A DNA stretch of 64,000 bases from Burkholderiales bacterium 67-32 (GTDB lineage Bacteria; Pseudomonadota; Gammaproteobacteria; Burkholderiales; Burkholderiaceae_B), in assembly GCA_001898625.1 (NCBI GenBank), contig MKUP01000010.1, forward strand, positions 310,001 to 374,000, read 5' to 3'. The notes below the pieces were generated by a model, which was given only the letters and a program-made list of their open reading frames with translations, was not told the origin of the DNA and ran no database searches. Of the stretch, positions 1 through 10,676 are shown in pieces (within the stretch, counting starts at the first letter, position 1; the number at the start of each line of letters is the position of its first letter). The translations under genes were made by a program, and so were the position numbers.

Positions 1-2
1 TC

Positions 3-1534
<1,532 letters not shown>

Positions 1535-1556
1535 AGAGAATTTGCCGGGGCGCCCG

Positions 1557-1991
1557 TCAAGGCGCAGGGGGAGGGCTCTTTTTTTCGTCCGCGGAGTAAT
1601 AGTGCTCGTCATCCAGCGTATCGGTACGGAACCGGGCCGCCGTGGTCTCCCCATCCGGCAGCGGCACGTCCTTCCCCGCCCGCCGGTGCCGATACAGCGC
1701 CGCCCGCGCCAGCATCAAGGTCGTCGCCGGCACCGTCAAGGTCAGGAATACCGCGATCAACACTTCATGCAGCGCCGGCCCTTCGTCGGTCATCGTGAAA
1801 TACAACATCGACGCCAGAACGACGAACACCATTCCCATCGTCGCCCCCAAGGTCGGCCCGTGCATGCGCTGGTAGAAACTGTGGAAGCGCCACAGCCCCA
1901 GGCAACCGGCCAGCGTCAGCAGCCCGCCCGCCACCAGCAGCAGCGAAACCGTGATCTCCGCCCATAGCGGCAACATCATCTCGCCCGTCAT
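1557..1991 (-). CDS. mnhG: Mnh/Mrp antiporter subunit G
   Basis: Last gene of the multisubunit Na+(K+)/H+ antiporter operon. The 144-residue protein has an MnhG/PhaG domain of three membrane segments in its first ~100 residues, including the typical LGLWRFHSFYQRMHGPT stretch, followed by a polar cytoplasmic tail rich in Asp, Glu and Lys. The start is the ATG at 1991, which overlaps the subunit F stop by four bases (ATGA). A longer open frame extends upstream but runs into mnhF and has no membrane-protein character, so it was not used. Small subunits E-G are needed for assembly and activity of the complex. Confidence 0.92.
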   Translation of the reverse strand: MTGEMMLPLWAEITVSLLLVAGGLLTLAGCLGLWRFHSFYQRMHGPTLGATMGMVFVVLASMLYFTMTDEGPALHEVLIAVFLTLTVPATTLMLARAALYRHRRAGKDVPLPDGETTAARFRTDTLDDEHYYSADEKKSPPPAP

Positions 1992-2266
1992 TCGATCACC
2001 TCGCCGCGCAGCAGGAACTTGGCCAGCGCCACCGAACTGACGAAGCCCAGCAGCGCGATCGTGACCGCGGCCTCGAAATACTCCGTGCTGCCTGTCCGTA
2101 TGCCCAGCACCAGCAGCATCAGCATCGCGCAGATGTACATGGTGTCCAGCGCCAGCACCCGGTCCTGCGCGGCCGGGCCCTTCAGCAGCCGCAGCGTGGC
2201 CAGCAGCATGGCGATGGCGATGCACAGCAGCGAGAACAGGCCGGCCCATTCGAGCATGCCATTCAT
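1988..2266 (-). CDS. mnhF: Mnh/Mrp antiporter subunit F
   Basis: A 92-residue three-helix membrane protein of the MnhF/PhaF family. The conserved loop GPAAQDRVLALDTM between the first and second helices is the family signature and carries the buried Asp residues. It overlaps subunit G by four bases, and its start at 2266 overlaps the end of subunit E by four bases, so the three small subunits are translationally coupled. Acts in the inner membrane as part of the cation/proton antiporter. Confidence 0.92.
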   Translation of the reverse strand: MNGMLEWAGLFSLLCIAIAMLLATLRLLKGPAAQDRVLALDTMYICAMLMLLVLGIRTGSTEYFEAAVTIALLGFVSSVALAKFLLRGEVIE

Positions 2267-2754
2267 TCGAAGATCTCCATCAGCGGTTGTTCATAACGGG
2301 TATGGATCGTATCGATCCAGTACTGCTCGTCGTTCAGGTCCAGCACGTGGATCAGCAGCCAGCTCTTGTCGTCGGCCAGCTCGATGCAGACCGTGCCCGG
2401 GATCGCCGTCAGGATCAGCGCCAGCGTGGTCAGGCCGTGTGCGTCCCGCAAGGTCAGCGGCATCCGGATGAAACCGGAGTTGTCGCGCCTCGCCTTGGAC
2501 CCGAGGATGACCCGCGCGACGTCGTAGTTGGACTTGATGCTGTCCAGGATGACGACGCCCAGCAGCTTGAGGGCCACGCCGGGCCGGCGCAGGCGGGCCC
2601 TGACCGGCCGCAGCGGCGCGGTCCACAGCGGCACGGCGATGGCCAGCAGGGCGCCCAGCAGGATATGGCCGAGCGAGAGCGTCTGGTTGAGCAGCAGCCA
2701 CATCGCCAGCAGGAACAGCGAAGTAAGCGGCCAGGGAACGATGCGTCTGATCAT
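2263..2754 (-). CDS. mnhE: Mnh/Mrp antiporter subunit E
   Basis: A 163-residue MnhE/PhaE-family subunit. Two or three N-terminal membrane segments (MIRRIVPWPLTSLFLLAMWL onwards) are followed by a cytoplasmic domain containing the family sequence PGTVCIEL and a C-terminal acidic region. The ATG at 2754 overlaps the subunit D stop by four bases, which fixes the start against a longer upstream reading. Part of the operon that runs mnhA to mnhG on this strand. Confidence 0.92.
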   Translation of the reverse strand: MIRRIVPWPLTSLFLLAMWLLLNQTLSLGHILLGALLAIAVPLWTAPLRPVRARLRRPGVALKLLGVVILDSIKSNYDVARVILGSKARRDNSGFIRMPLTLRDAHGLTTLALILTAIPGTVCIELADDKSWLLIHVLDLNDEQYWIDTIHTRYEQPLMEIFE

Positions 2755-4397
2755 GGGGTGGCGCCTCCTGGGCCGGCCTGCCGGGCCGACATGATGCCGC
2801 GCACATAGTCGTCGGGGTGGTGCAGGGCACGGGCGGTGTCGGTGAAATAGCGCATGGCGGGCTGGGCCTGGACCATCAGCACGATGCCCAGCACGAGCAT
2901 GGCAGCGATGGGAAAGACCTCGATCACGCGCAGCCGGGGCTGGGCGCGGCCGGAAGGCACCCAAAAGGCGCGTATGCCGATGCGGGTCAGCGACACCACC
3001 GTCGTCAGGCCCGAGACCACCAGCAGGCCCAGCAGCACCCAGGCCAGCACGGGCTCGGGGCTGCCGATCTCGGGCGTGAGCCCGTCAGGGTTCAGGATGG
3101 TGGTCAGCAGCGCGAACTTGGCGACGAAGCCCGACAGCGGCGGCAGCCCGGAGAGCACCAGCGCGCACGCGATGAAGCTCAGCCCCAGGAAGGCCATGGC
3201 GGCGGGAATGGCCACGCCGATGTCGGTCGTGCTCATGTCCTCTTCGGTGTCGGCCGAGCGGTCCAGGCCGAAGGCCTCCAGCGTGACCGCCAGCAGGTCG
3301 GCGCCGAAGGTCCGGCTGCGCTCCATCAGCTCCTGCAGCAGGAAGAAGGCGCCCAGCGCCAGCGTCGAACTGACCAGGTAGAACAGGGCGGCGGCCGTTA
3401 CGCTGTCGCGGCCGAAGCCTATGGCCGACAGCAGCGTGCCGGAAGAGATGATGACCGCGAAGCCCGCCAACCGCCCGGTATTCTGCGAGGCCAGCATGCC
3501 CAGCGTGCCGAAGGTCAGCGTGGCCAGTCCGATGTACAGGATCCATGGCTGGGCGAAGCCGCTGGATTCGCCGGCCTGGTCGCCGAACATCAGCAGCGAG
3601 AGCCGCAGGATCACGTACACGCCCACCTTGGTCATGATGGAAAACAGGGCGGCGGCGGGCGGCGAGGCGGCGGCGTACGAGGGCGGCAGCCAGAAGTTCA
3701 GCGGCCAGGCCCCCGCCTTGGTCAGGAAGGCCACGCCCAGGATCGCGGCGCCGGCCTCCATCAGCATGCGGTCGGATCCCGCGACCTGGCCGATGCGCAC
3801 GGCCACGTCGGCCATGTTCAGTGTACCGGTCACGCCATAGATCAGCGCCACGCCGATCAGGAACAGCGAGGACCCGACCAGATTGACGGCGATGTAGTGC
3901 AGGCCCGCCTTGACCCGCTGCGGCCCGGACCCGTGCAGCAGCAGTCCGTAGGAGGCCGCCAGCAGGATCTCGAAGAACACGAACAGGTTGAAGAGGTCGG
4001 CGGTCAGGAACGCGCCGTTGAGCCCCATCAACTGGAGCTGGAACAAGGGATGGAAATGGACGCCCGCGCGGTGCCACCTGGCCAGCGAATACAGCAGGGA
4101 GCCCAGCGCCATGATGGCGGTCAGCAGCAGCATGATGGCCGACAGCCGGTCCAGCGCCAGCGCGATGCCGAAGGGCGCCGGCCAGTTGGCGGCGAGGTAG
4201 ACCGCGACCCGCACCGGGCCGGTGTCCGCCTGCCGCAGCAGCGCGATCGCCACGGCCAGCAGCGCCACCGTGGCAACCACGTTGACCACGGCCTTGGCCG
4301 TGGCGCGGCCTTCGCCCAGCAGCAGCATGAAGCCGGCCACCAGCATGGGCAGGACGATGGGGACGATCATGAGATGGTCATGCCAGGACAGCATCAT
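2751..4397 (-). CDS. mnhD: Mnh/Mrp antiporter subunit D
   Basis: A 548-residue proton-translocating subunit homologous to NuoN/NuoM-type complex I antiporter subunits. It is highly hydrophobic with roughly 14 membrane segments and carries the family's conserved stretches: FEILLAASYGLLLHG with its membrane Glu, FLTKAGAWPLNFWLPPSYA, and GLPPLSGFVAKFALL. The start ATG at 4397 overlaps the subunit C stop (ATGA). In the Mrp complex subunits A and D carry the proton and cation pathways; this gene sits in the usual place between C and E. Confidence 0.94.
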   Translation of the reverse strand: MMLSWHDHLMIVPIVLPMLVAGFMLLLGEGRATAKAVVNVVATVALLAVAIALLRQADTGPVRVAVYLAANWPAPFGIALALDRLSAIMLLLTAIMALGSLLYSLARWHRAGVHFHPLFQLQLMGLNGAFLTADLFNLFVFFEILLAASYGLLLHGSGPQRVKAGLHYIAVNLVGSSLFLIGVALIYGVTGTLNMADVAVRIGQVAGSDRMLMEAGAAILGVAFLTKAGAWPLNFWLPPSYAAASPPAAALFSIMTKVGVYVILRLSLLMFGDQAGESSGFAQPWILYIGLATLTFGTLGMLASQNTGRLAGFAVIISSGTLLSAIGFGRDSVTAAALFYLVSSTLALGAFFLLQELMERSRTFGADLLAVTLEAFGLDRSADTEEDMSTTDIGVAIPAAMAFLGLSFIACALVLSGLPPLSGFVAKFALLTTILNPDGLTPEIGSPEPVLAWVLLGLLVVSGLTTVVSLTRIGIRAFWVPSGRAQPRLRVIEVFPIAAMLVLGIVLMVQAQPAMRYFTDTARALHHPDDYVRGIMSARQAGPGGATP

Positions 4398-4735
4398 TCG
4401 CCCTCCCTGCCGTCCACGTGGTCGGTGCCGCTCAGGCCGCGCGAGGCGAGCATGAGAACCAGGAAGAGCGCGGTCATGGCAAAGCCGATGACGATGGCGG
4501 TCAGCACCAGCGCCTGGGGCAGCGGGTCGGCGTAGTCGGCGACCTCGCTGGCGCGGCTGGCCCGCAGGATGGGGATCTGGTCCAGGGACAGCTTGCCCAT
4601 CGAGAAAATGAACAGGTTCACGGCGTAGGACACCAGCGAGATGCCCATGATGACCTGGAAGGTCCGGGGCCGCAGCAGCAGCCAGATGCCGGAACCGCCC
4701 AGCGCGCCGATGGCGATGGCGATGATCACTTCCAC
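4394..4735 (-). CDS. mnhC: Mnh/Mrp antiporter subunit C
   Basis: A 113-residue NuoK-like subunit with three membrane segments and the characteristic LVSYAVNLFIFSMG helix. There is no ATG at the beginning of the conserved region; the likely start is the GTG at 4735, giving the MEVIIAIAIG beginning expected for the family. An alternative GTG at 4729 would give a GTGA overlap with the mnhA stop. Either way the gene overlaps the end of mnhA. The start is moderately certain and the identity secure. Confidence 0.9.
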   Translation of the reverse strand: MEVIIAIAIGALGGSGIWLLLRPRTFQVIMGISLVSYAVNLFIFSMGKLSLDQIPILRASRASEVADYADPLPQALVLTAIVIGFAMTALFLVLMLASRGLSGTDHVDGREGE

Positions 4736-7641
4736 CGGGCACCCCCCCGGGGAAGCTCGGCCTCGGCCTGCTGCGCGGCGCGGTGGCTGCGTATGGACTG
4801 GTGGCCCAGGGCGGTCAGGATAAGCATCGTGGCTCCGACGACCAGGCTGAACACGCCCAGGTCGAAAAGAAAGGCGCTGGGCACGTGGATCTCGCCCACC
4901 AGGGGCAGGTGCAGGTGGGCACCGTGCGAGGTCAGGAAGGGATAGCCGAACAGCCAGGCCCCCATGCCGGTCAGCACGGCGAACAACAGGCCCAGGCCTA
5001 TCCAGCGCTGCGGGTGCAGGCGCATCTTGGATTCGACCCAGGCGGTGCCGCCCACCATGTATTGGAGGATGAAGGCCACCGACAGCGTCAGCCCGGCGAC
5101 GAAGCCGCCCCCGGGCAGGTTGTGCCCGCGCATGAAGAGGAAAACAGCGAACAGCGCGATGATCGGCAGCGCGAGCCGGATCAGCACCGAGGGCATCAGC
5201 AGGTAGCCCACCGCCGGGTCGTCGCCCGCGCGCGCGGCGGCGTCGGTCTTGCCCTGGTCGATCTGCTGGTGCGGCAGGGCGATGCTCTCGGGCGCGGGGC
5301 GGAAGCGCCGCAGCAGCGCGTAGACGGTCAGTGCGACGATGCCCAGCACCGAGATTTCGCCCAGCGTGTCGAAGCCGCGGAAGTCCACCAGCAGCACGTT
5401 GACGACGTTGGTGCCGCCGCCCTCGGTCAGCGCCCGCTCCAGGAAATAGTTGGAGATGGTGTCGGGATAGGGACGCGTCAGCACGGCATAGGCCAGCAGC
5501 GCCATGCCGGCGCCACCCGCCACGGCGATGGCGAGGTCGCGCACCCGGTGCAGCCAGGCGATGGCGGGCACGCGTATGCCCAGTTCCTTGGGCTCCTTGC
5601 GGCGCGGCAGCCAGCGCAGGCCGAGCAGCAGCAGGATGGTGGTGACCACCTCGACCAGCAACTGCGTCAGCGCCAGGTCGGGGGCGGAGAACCAGACGAA
5701 GGTGATGCAGGTGACCAGCCCGGCGCCGCCCATCATGATCAGCGAGGCCAGCCGGTGGTACTTGGCCTGGTAGGCGGTGCCGATGGCGCAGGCGATGCCG
5801 ATCAGCCACAGGATGGCGAAGGTCGGGTCGATGGGCGAGGTCTGCACCGCGGGCAGCAGCAGCGGCCGGCCATACAGCGTGACGACGGCCACCAGGATGG
5901 CGAAGGCGACGACGCCCAGCAGTTGCGATTGCAGGCCGCGCGCGCCCAGGCTGTTGGTCAGCCGGTCCGCCAGGGCGGTGGCGAGGGTCATGATGCGCTC
6001 GAAGGCGCGCTTGCCGTTGAAGCGGTAGAACAGCGGCAGGCGCTCGACCGTGCTCAGGCGCAGGGTCTTCTGCAGGATCATGTACAGCGCCGATCCACCC
6101 GCCAGCGCGACGAAGCTCATGATCAGCGGCAGGTTGAAGCCGTGCCAGATGGCCAGGCTGTAGGCGGGCACCGCGTCGCCCAGGATGGCGCGCACGGCGG
6201 TGGCCAGGAAGGGGGCGATGGTATAGCCCGGCGCCACGCCCACGGCCAGGCACAGGAAGGCCAGGACCTCGGCGGGGAAGCGCATCCAGCGCGGGGCCTC
6301 GTGCGGGGTGCGGGGCAGGTCGTGCGGCGGCGGTCCGAAGAACACGTCGTGCAGGAAGCGCCACGAATAGGCCACGCTGAAGGCGCCTGCCACGGTGGCG
6401 GCGATGGGCAGCGCGTGGCTCATGCCCACGGCGTTGCCGACCACCACGGCCTCGGTGAAGAACATCTCCTTGGAGATGAAGCCGTTCAGCAGCGGCACGC
6501 CGGCCATCGCCGCCCCAGCCACCATGGCCAGGGTCGCCGTGATGGGCATGACCTGGGCCAGCCCGCTGAGCCGGCGGATGTCGCGGGTGCCGCATTCGTG
6601 ATCGATGATGCCGGCCGCCATGAACAGCGAGGCCTTGAAGGTCGCGTGGTTCATGATGTGGAAGACCGCGGCCACCAGCGCGAGCGGGCTGCCCAGCCCC
6701 AGCAGCAGCGTGATCAGGCCCAGGTGGCTGATGGTGGAGTAGGCCAGCAGCCCCTTCAGGTCCTGCTGGAAGATGGCCGCATAGGCTCCCAGCAGCAGCG
6801 TGCACAGGCCCGCTCCGCCGATGATCCAGAACCATTCCTCGGTGCCGGCCAGCACCGGCCATAGCCGGGCGAGCAGGAACACCCCGGCCTTGACCATGGT
6901 GGCCGAGTGCAGGTAGGCGGACACCGGGGTGGGCGCCGCCATGGCGTGGGGCAGCCAGAAGTGGAAGGGGAACTGCGCGCTCTTGGTCAGCGCGCCCAGC
7001 GCGATCAGGACCAGCGCGACCTCGTAGACGGGGTGGGAGCGGATCAGGTCCCCCGAGGACAGCACCGTTTCCAGGTCATAGCTGCCGACGATGTGGCCCA
7101 GCACCAGGATGCCGGCGAACAGGCACAGGCCGCCGGCGGCCGTGACCGTGAGCGCCATGCGGGCCCCGCGCCGCGCGTCGGGCCGGTGGTGCCAGTAGCC
7201 GATCAGCAGGAAGGACACCAGACTGGTCAGTTCCCAGAACAGCGCGAGCTGGATCAGGTTGCCGGACAGGACCACGCCCAGCATGGAGCCCATGAAGGCG
7301 AGGAAGAAGGAGAAGAAGCGCGGCACCGGATCTTCCGGCGACATGTAGTAGCGCGCGTACAGCACCACGAGCAAGCCGATGCCGGTGATCATCAGGCTGA
7401 ATATCCAGGCCAGCCCGTCCATGCGCAGCACGAAGTTCAGTCCCAGCGAAGGCAGCCAGGCGAACTCGTAGCGGACCACGCCGCCATACGAGATTTCGGG
7501 ATAAAGCAGGGCGGCCTGTACCGTCCCCGCCAATGCGACCAAACCAGCAAGCCAGGCTTCGCGGTTTCGGGCATTGGCGGGCAGCAAGGCCGCCACGACA
7601 CTGCCGGCGAAAGGAAGCGCTAGGAGAATCAGCAAGGACAT
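4726..7641 (-). CDS. mnhA: Mnh/Mrp antiporter subunit A fused to subunit B
   Basis: First gene of the antiporter operon. The 971-residue protein joins an NuoL-like subunit A (residues 1 to about 780, with FWELTSLVSFLLIGYW and LTKSAQFPFHFWLPHAM) to a subunit B domain (last ~170 residues, with MRGHNLPGGGFVAGL). A separate mnhB is absent, so the complex is encoded by six genes rather than seven. This A/B fusion is known for PhaAB-type systems in proteobacteria. The complex exchanges Na+ or K+ for protons in the inner membrane, supporting pH and salt tolerance. The start ATG at 7641 has only a weak purine-rich site upstream. Confidence 0.95.
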   Translation of the reverse strand: MSLLILLALPFAGSVVAALLPANARNREAWLAGLVALAGTVQAALLYPEISYGGVVRYEFAWLPSLGLNFVLRMDGLAWIFSLMITGIGLLVVLYARYYMSPEDPVPRFFSFFLAFMGSMLGVVLSGNLIQLALFWELTSLVSFLLIGYWHHRPDARRGARMALTVTAAGGLCLFAGILVLGHIVGSYDLETVLSSGDLIRSHPVYEVALVLIALGALTKSAQFPFHFWLPHAMAAPTPVSAYLHSATMVKAGVFLLARLWPVLAGTEEWFWIIGGAGLCTLLLGAYAAIFQQDLKGLLAYSTISHLGLITLLLGLGSPLALVAAVFHIMNHATFKASLFMAAGIIDHECGTRDIRRLSGLAQVMPITATLAMVAGAAMAGVPLLNGFISKEMFFTEAVVVGNAVGMSHALPIAATVAGAFSVAYSWRFLHDVFFGPPPHDLPRTPHEAPRWMRFPAEVLAFLCLAVGVAPGYTIAPFLATAVRAILGDAVPAYSLAIWHGFNLPLIMSFVALAGGSALYMILQKTLRLSTVERLPLFYRFNGKRAFERIMTLATALADRLTNSLGARGLQSQLLGVVAFAILVAVVTLYGRPLLLPAVQTSPIDPTFAILWLIGIACAIGTAYQAKYHRLASLIMMGGAGLVTCITFVWFSAPDLALTQLLVEVVTTILLLLGLRWLPRRKEPKELGIRVPAIAWLHRVRDLAIAVAGGAGMALLAYAVLTRPYPDTISNYFLERALTEGGGTNVVNVLLVDFRGFDTLGEISVLGIVALTVYALLRRFRPAPESIALPHQQIDQGKTDAAARAGDDPAVGYLLMPSVLIRLALPIIALFAVFLFMRGHNLPGGGFVAGLTLSVAFILQYMVGGTAWVESKMRLHPQRWIGLGLLFAVLTGMGAWLFGYPFLTSHGAHLHLPLVGEIHVPSAFLFDLGVFSLVVGATMLILTALGHQSIRSHRAAQQAEAELPRGGARWK

Positions 7642-8000
7642 GGGTGGCGGTCACTCTCTTTGATATAAGTATGGGTGGGGCAACGCAGGAGCGAGCAACA
7701 AAGAACGAACCTCGCCAGGCCACGGGGCGGGCAGGATCCCGCGCTCGGTCTTGCGCCATCGTGTTCAGGAGAGGCTTGCGCACGTGGCCGGTCGCAGTTC
7801 CGGCTTCGTAGCTATGCGCCCAATGGTAACAAACGACGGTGCGATGCTGCGCGGGCGCGTGGGCCGTCGGGCCCTCCATGTCCATTCTGTAAATATTCGG
7901 GTCAACCCGGATCAGGGCTGTTACACTAATAGGTTGATCTTTGCGCTTCCGCCCTGGCTGCGCGCGACGTTTCTTTTTTTCTTGCGAGCCCGTTTCCGCC
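7642..8000. promoter_or_regulatory. Divergent region between mnhA and ybiT
   Basis: A 359-base non-coding stretch between divergently transcribed genes that must hold both promoters. Near mnhA the sequence is AT-richer (around 7660-7672, TGATATAAGTATG), offering possible -10 elements for the minus strand. Near ybiT, TACACT at 7922-7927 is a fair -10 candidate without a convincing -35. No operator palindrome, riboswitch or small gene is evident. Promoter positions are weak inferences. Confidence 0.35.
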
Positions 8001-9602
8001 GTGATTTCCACCGCCAACCTCACCATCCAGTTCGGCCCCAAACCCCTGTTCGAGAATGTCTCGGTCAAGTTCGGGGAAGGCAACCGCTATGGCCTCATCG
8101 GTGCGAACGGCAGCGGCAAGTCCACGCTGATGAAGATCATCGGCGGCGACCTCGAGTCGTCGGCCGGCAACGTCTCGCTCGAACCCAACACCCGCCTGGG
8201 CAAGCTGCGCCAGGACCAGTTCGCCTACGAAGACGTGCGCGTGCTGGACGTCGTGCTGATGGGCCACGCCGAAATGTGGCAGGCCATGAGCGAGCGGGAC
8301 GCCATCTACGCCAATCCCGACGCCACCGACGAAGACTACATGCGGGCGGCCGATCTCGAGGCCAAGTTCGCCGAATACGATGGCTACACCGCGGAAGCCC
8401 GCGCCGGCGAACTGCTGCTGGGCCTGGAAATCCCGGTCGAGCAGCACCAGCAGCCCATGCGCGAGGTCGCGCCGGGCTGGAAGCTGCGGGTGCTGCTGGC
8501 GCAGGCGCTGTTCTCCAACCCGGACGTGCTGCTGCTGGACGAACCCACCAACAACCTCGACATCAACACCATCCGCTGGCTGGAAACGGTCCTGAACCAG
8601 TACCAGTCGACGATGATCATCATCAGCCACGATCGCCACTTCCTGAACCAGGTCTGCACCCACATGGCCGACCTGGACTACCGCGAAGTGCGGATCTATC
8701 CCGGCAACTACGACGATTACATGCTGGCCTCGGCCCAGGCGCGCGAGCGGCTGATGAGTTCCAACGCCAAGGCCAAGGAACGCATCACCGAGCTGCAGGA
8801 CTTCGTGCGCCGGTTCTCGGCCAACAAGTCCAAGGCCCGCCAGGCCACCTCGCGCCTGAAGCAGATCGACAAGCTCAAGGCCGACACCGTCGAGGTCAAG
8901 CCGTCGTCGCGCCAGAACCCCTACATCCGCTTCGAGATGGCCAAGGTCATGCACCGCCAGGCGGTCGAGATCGAGGGCATCGTCAAGTCCTACGACCACC
9001 CCGTCATCCCGAAGTATTCCGCCATGATCGAGGCCGGGGAAAAGATCGCCATCATCGGTGCCAACGGCGTGGGCAAGACCACGCTGCTGCGCATGCTGGC
9101 CGGCGACCTGGCGCCCGACCAGGGCACGATCAAGTGGTCCGAGAACGCCAACCTGGGCTACATGGCGCAGGACGTGTCCGACAACTTCCAGACCGACGAC
9201 AACGTCTTCGACTGGATGGGTCAGTGGCGCCAGCCCGGCGACGACGACCAGGCCATCCGCTCGGTGCTGGGGCGCCTCCTGTTCTCCAGCGACGACATCG
9301 GCAAGGCCGTGGGCGTGCTGTCGGGCGGCGAGAAGAACCGGATGATGTTCGGCAAGCTCATGCTGCGCCGGCATAACGTGCTGCTGCTGGACGAACCCAC
9401 CAACCACCTGGACATGGAATCGATCGAGTCGCTGCAACTGGCGCTGGAGAAGTTCCAGGGTACGCTGTTCTTCGTGTCGCACGACCGCGAGTTCGTGTCG
9501 GGCCTGGCCAGTCGTATCATTGAAATACTGCCCGACGGCCAGCTGATCGACTACAAGGGCACGTACGACGAGTACCTGGCCTCGCGCGGCATCGAGGACT
9601 GA
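8001..9602 (+). CDS. ybiT: ABC-F family ATPase YbiT
   Basis: Soluble ABC-F protein with two nucleotide-binding domains and no membrane part, thought to act on the ribosome as a translation factor. The first Walker A is GANGSGKS at residues 34-41, with Walker [12 protein letters not shown] and a degenerate signature ([15 protein letters not shown]). The second half has [18 protein letters not shown] and [11 protein letters not shown]. The ABC-F linker lies between the halves. The sequence matches E. coli YbiT closely along its length. The GTG at 8001 is preferred because residues align from there (533 aa versus about 530); an ATG 60 bases upstream would add an arginine/phenylalanine-rich tail not seen in the family. 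Confidence 0.93.
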   Translation: MISTANLTIQFGPKPLFENVSVKFGEGNRYGLIGANGSGKSTLMKIIGGDLESSAGNVSLEPNTRLGKLRQDQFAYEDVRVLDVVLMGHAEMWQAMSERDAIYANPDATDEDYMRAADLEAKFAEYDGYTAEARAGELLLGLEIPVEQHQQPMREVAPGWKLRVLLAQALFSNPDVLLLDEPTNNLDINTIRWLETVLNQYQSTMIIISHDRHFLNQVCTHMADLDYREVRIYPGNYDDYMLASAQARERLMSSNAKAKERITELQDFVRRFSANKSKARQATSRLKQIDKLKADTVEVKPSSRQNPYIRFEMAKVMHRQAVEIEGIVKSYDHPVIPKYSAMIEAGEKIAIIGANGVGKTTLLRMLAGDLAPDQGTIKWSENANLGYMAQDVSDNFQTDDNVFDWMGQWRQPGDDDQAIRSVLGRLLFSSDDIGKAVGVLSGGEKNRMMFGKLMLRRHNVLLLDEPTNHLDMESIESLQLALEKFQGTLFFVSHDREFVSGLASRIIEILPDGQLIDYKGTYDEYLASRGIED

Positions 9603-9679
9603 CCGGGGCAGAACGGCACGAAGATTGCTTGGTCTGCTTCGAGTCCGGTGGCATCCGTTCCACCGCCAAGGAGAAGACG

Positions 9680-9742
9680 ATGCGGAAATCTTTGTCTATC
9701 GCCACCCTCATGGCGCCGGGGGCCCCCGGCGCCCCGGGCTGA
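9680..9742 (+). CDS. Possible 20-codon leader peptide or lost signal peptide
   Basis: A short frame beginning MRKSLSIATLMA and ending in a Gly/Ala/Pro run, with a TGA four bases before the ATG of the next gene. It has a strong Shine-Dalgarno (AAGGAG at 9668-9673, six bases from the ATG), whereas the downstream gene has almost none. The N-terminus looks like the beginning of an export signal and lies one frame away from the BMP-family protein that follows. It may be a translationally coupled leader, or the remains of the signal peptide after a frameshift in the G/C-run at 9711-9739. Both readings are inference. Confidence 0.35.
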   Translation: MRKSLSIATLMAPGAPGAPG

Positions 9743-9746
9743 AGCC

Positions 9747-10676
9747 ATGCGCGTCAAGGTCCTGCTCTTCGGTTCCCCCGGCTACGGCAGCTTCAACCAG
9801 TGCGGCGTGGCCGGCGTGGAGATCGCCCGGCGCGCCGGCCGCCAGGTCGAACTGATCTGGATCGAGTCCACCGGCCCGGCCATACGCGCGGCCCGCGTGA
9901 TCGACGTCTGCCATCGCGGCGCGGACCTGATCGTGGCCTACGGCAGCGCCGGCGACTATCCGGTGGCGATGGCCGCCGAACGCTTTCCCCATATCCATTT
10001 CGTCGTGATCCAAGGGTCGCACCTGGCCGAGAACTGCGCGGTCTATGGCGTCCTGCAGGAGCAGTCGGCCTTCCTGGCCGGGGTCGCGGCGGCCGCCGAG
10101 AGCCGTACCGGCGGGCTGGGCCACCTGTCGGCGGTCAAGACCGACGCGGCGCTGTCGGCCCGGGCGGCCTATGTGGACGGGGCCATGCGACAGTCGCCGG
10201 GCATGGGCATGATGACGTCCTTCTGCGGCAGCCAGGACGACGAAGGGCTGGCCTTCGAGACCTGCGAGGCCATGGCCAAGCGCGGTGTGGACGTGGTGTT
10301 CGCGGCCATCGACGGGGGCCGGCCGGGCGCGGTGCTGGCCTGCCAGAAATTCCGGTTGCGCCAGATTGGTGCAATCGTCGACTGGACCGAGACCGATCCG
10401 AAACTGTTCGTGGGCTCGGCCATTTCCGACACCGGCCGCTGCATCGCGGCGGCCATCCAGGATCATGCCGAGGGCAATCTGCCTTTCGGCACCCGTATCG
10501 ACTATGGCGTGGAGCGCCCCGAATACGTCCGGCTGGCGCTGAGCCCGCTGGCCGGGCCGTCCACGCGGCAGGCCGTGGAGGAATGGAGCCAGGCCCTGGC
10601 GCGGGGCGAGGTCGCCCCGAGCCGTGAATACGCGGGGCGGGAGTTCGACCTGAGCGGGCTGCTCAGCCGGATATAG
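9747..10676 (+). CDS. BMP-family (PnrA/Med-like) binding protein
   Basis: A 309-residue protein with the basic membrane protein fold of ABC-type nucleoside-binding lipoproteins. Visible features are the N-terminal beta strand [15 protein letters not shown], the [20 protein letters not shown] segment, and [18 protein letters not shown] near the end. From this ATG there is no signal peptide or lipobox, unlike typical members, and no permease or ATPase gene is adjacent. It may be a cytoplasmic Med-like sensor, or a binding protein whose signal lies in the short frame just upstream. Its 3' end overlaps the convergent purT by 14 bases. Confidence 0.75.
   Translation: MRVKVLLFGSPGYGSFNQCGVAGVEIARRAGRQVELIWIESTGPAIRAARVIDVCHRGADLIVAYGSAGDYPVAMAAERFPHIHFVVIQGSHLAENCAVYGVLQEQSAFLAGVAAAAESRTGGLGHLSAVKTDAALSARAAYVDGAMRQSPGMGMMTSFCGSQDDEGLAFETCEAMAKRGVDVVFAAIDGGRPGAVLACQKFRLRQIGAIVDWTETDPKLFVGSAISDTGRCIAAAIQDHAEGNLPFGTRIDYGVERPEYVRLALSPLAGPSTRQAVEEWSQALARGEVAPSREYAGREFDLSGLLSRI

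Noticed and set aside
4783-6864. A 693-codon plus-strand frame antisense to mnhA, and similar frames across mnhD and ybiT
   Set aside because: Same antisense artefact: Gln/His/Gly-rich, no domains, no ribosome site; the minus-strand antiporter genes are fully conserved.
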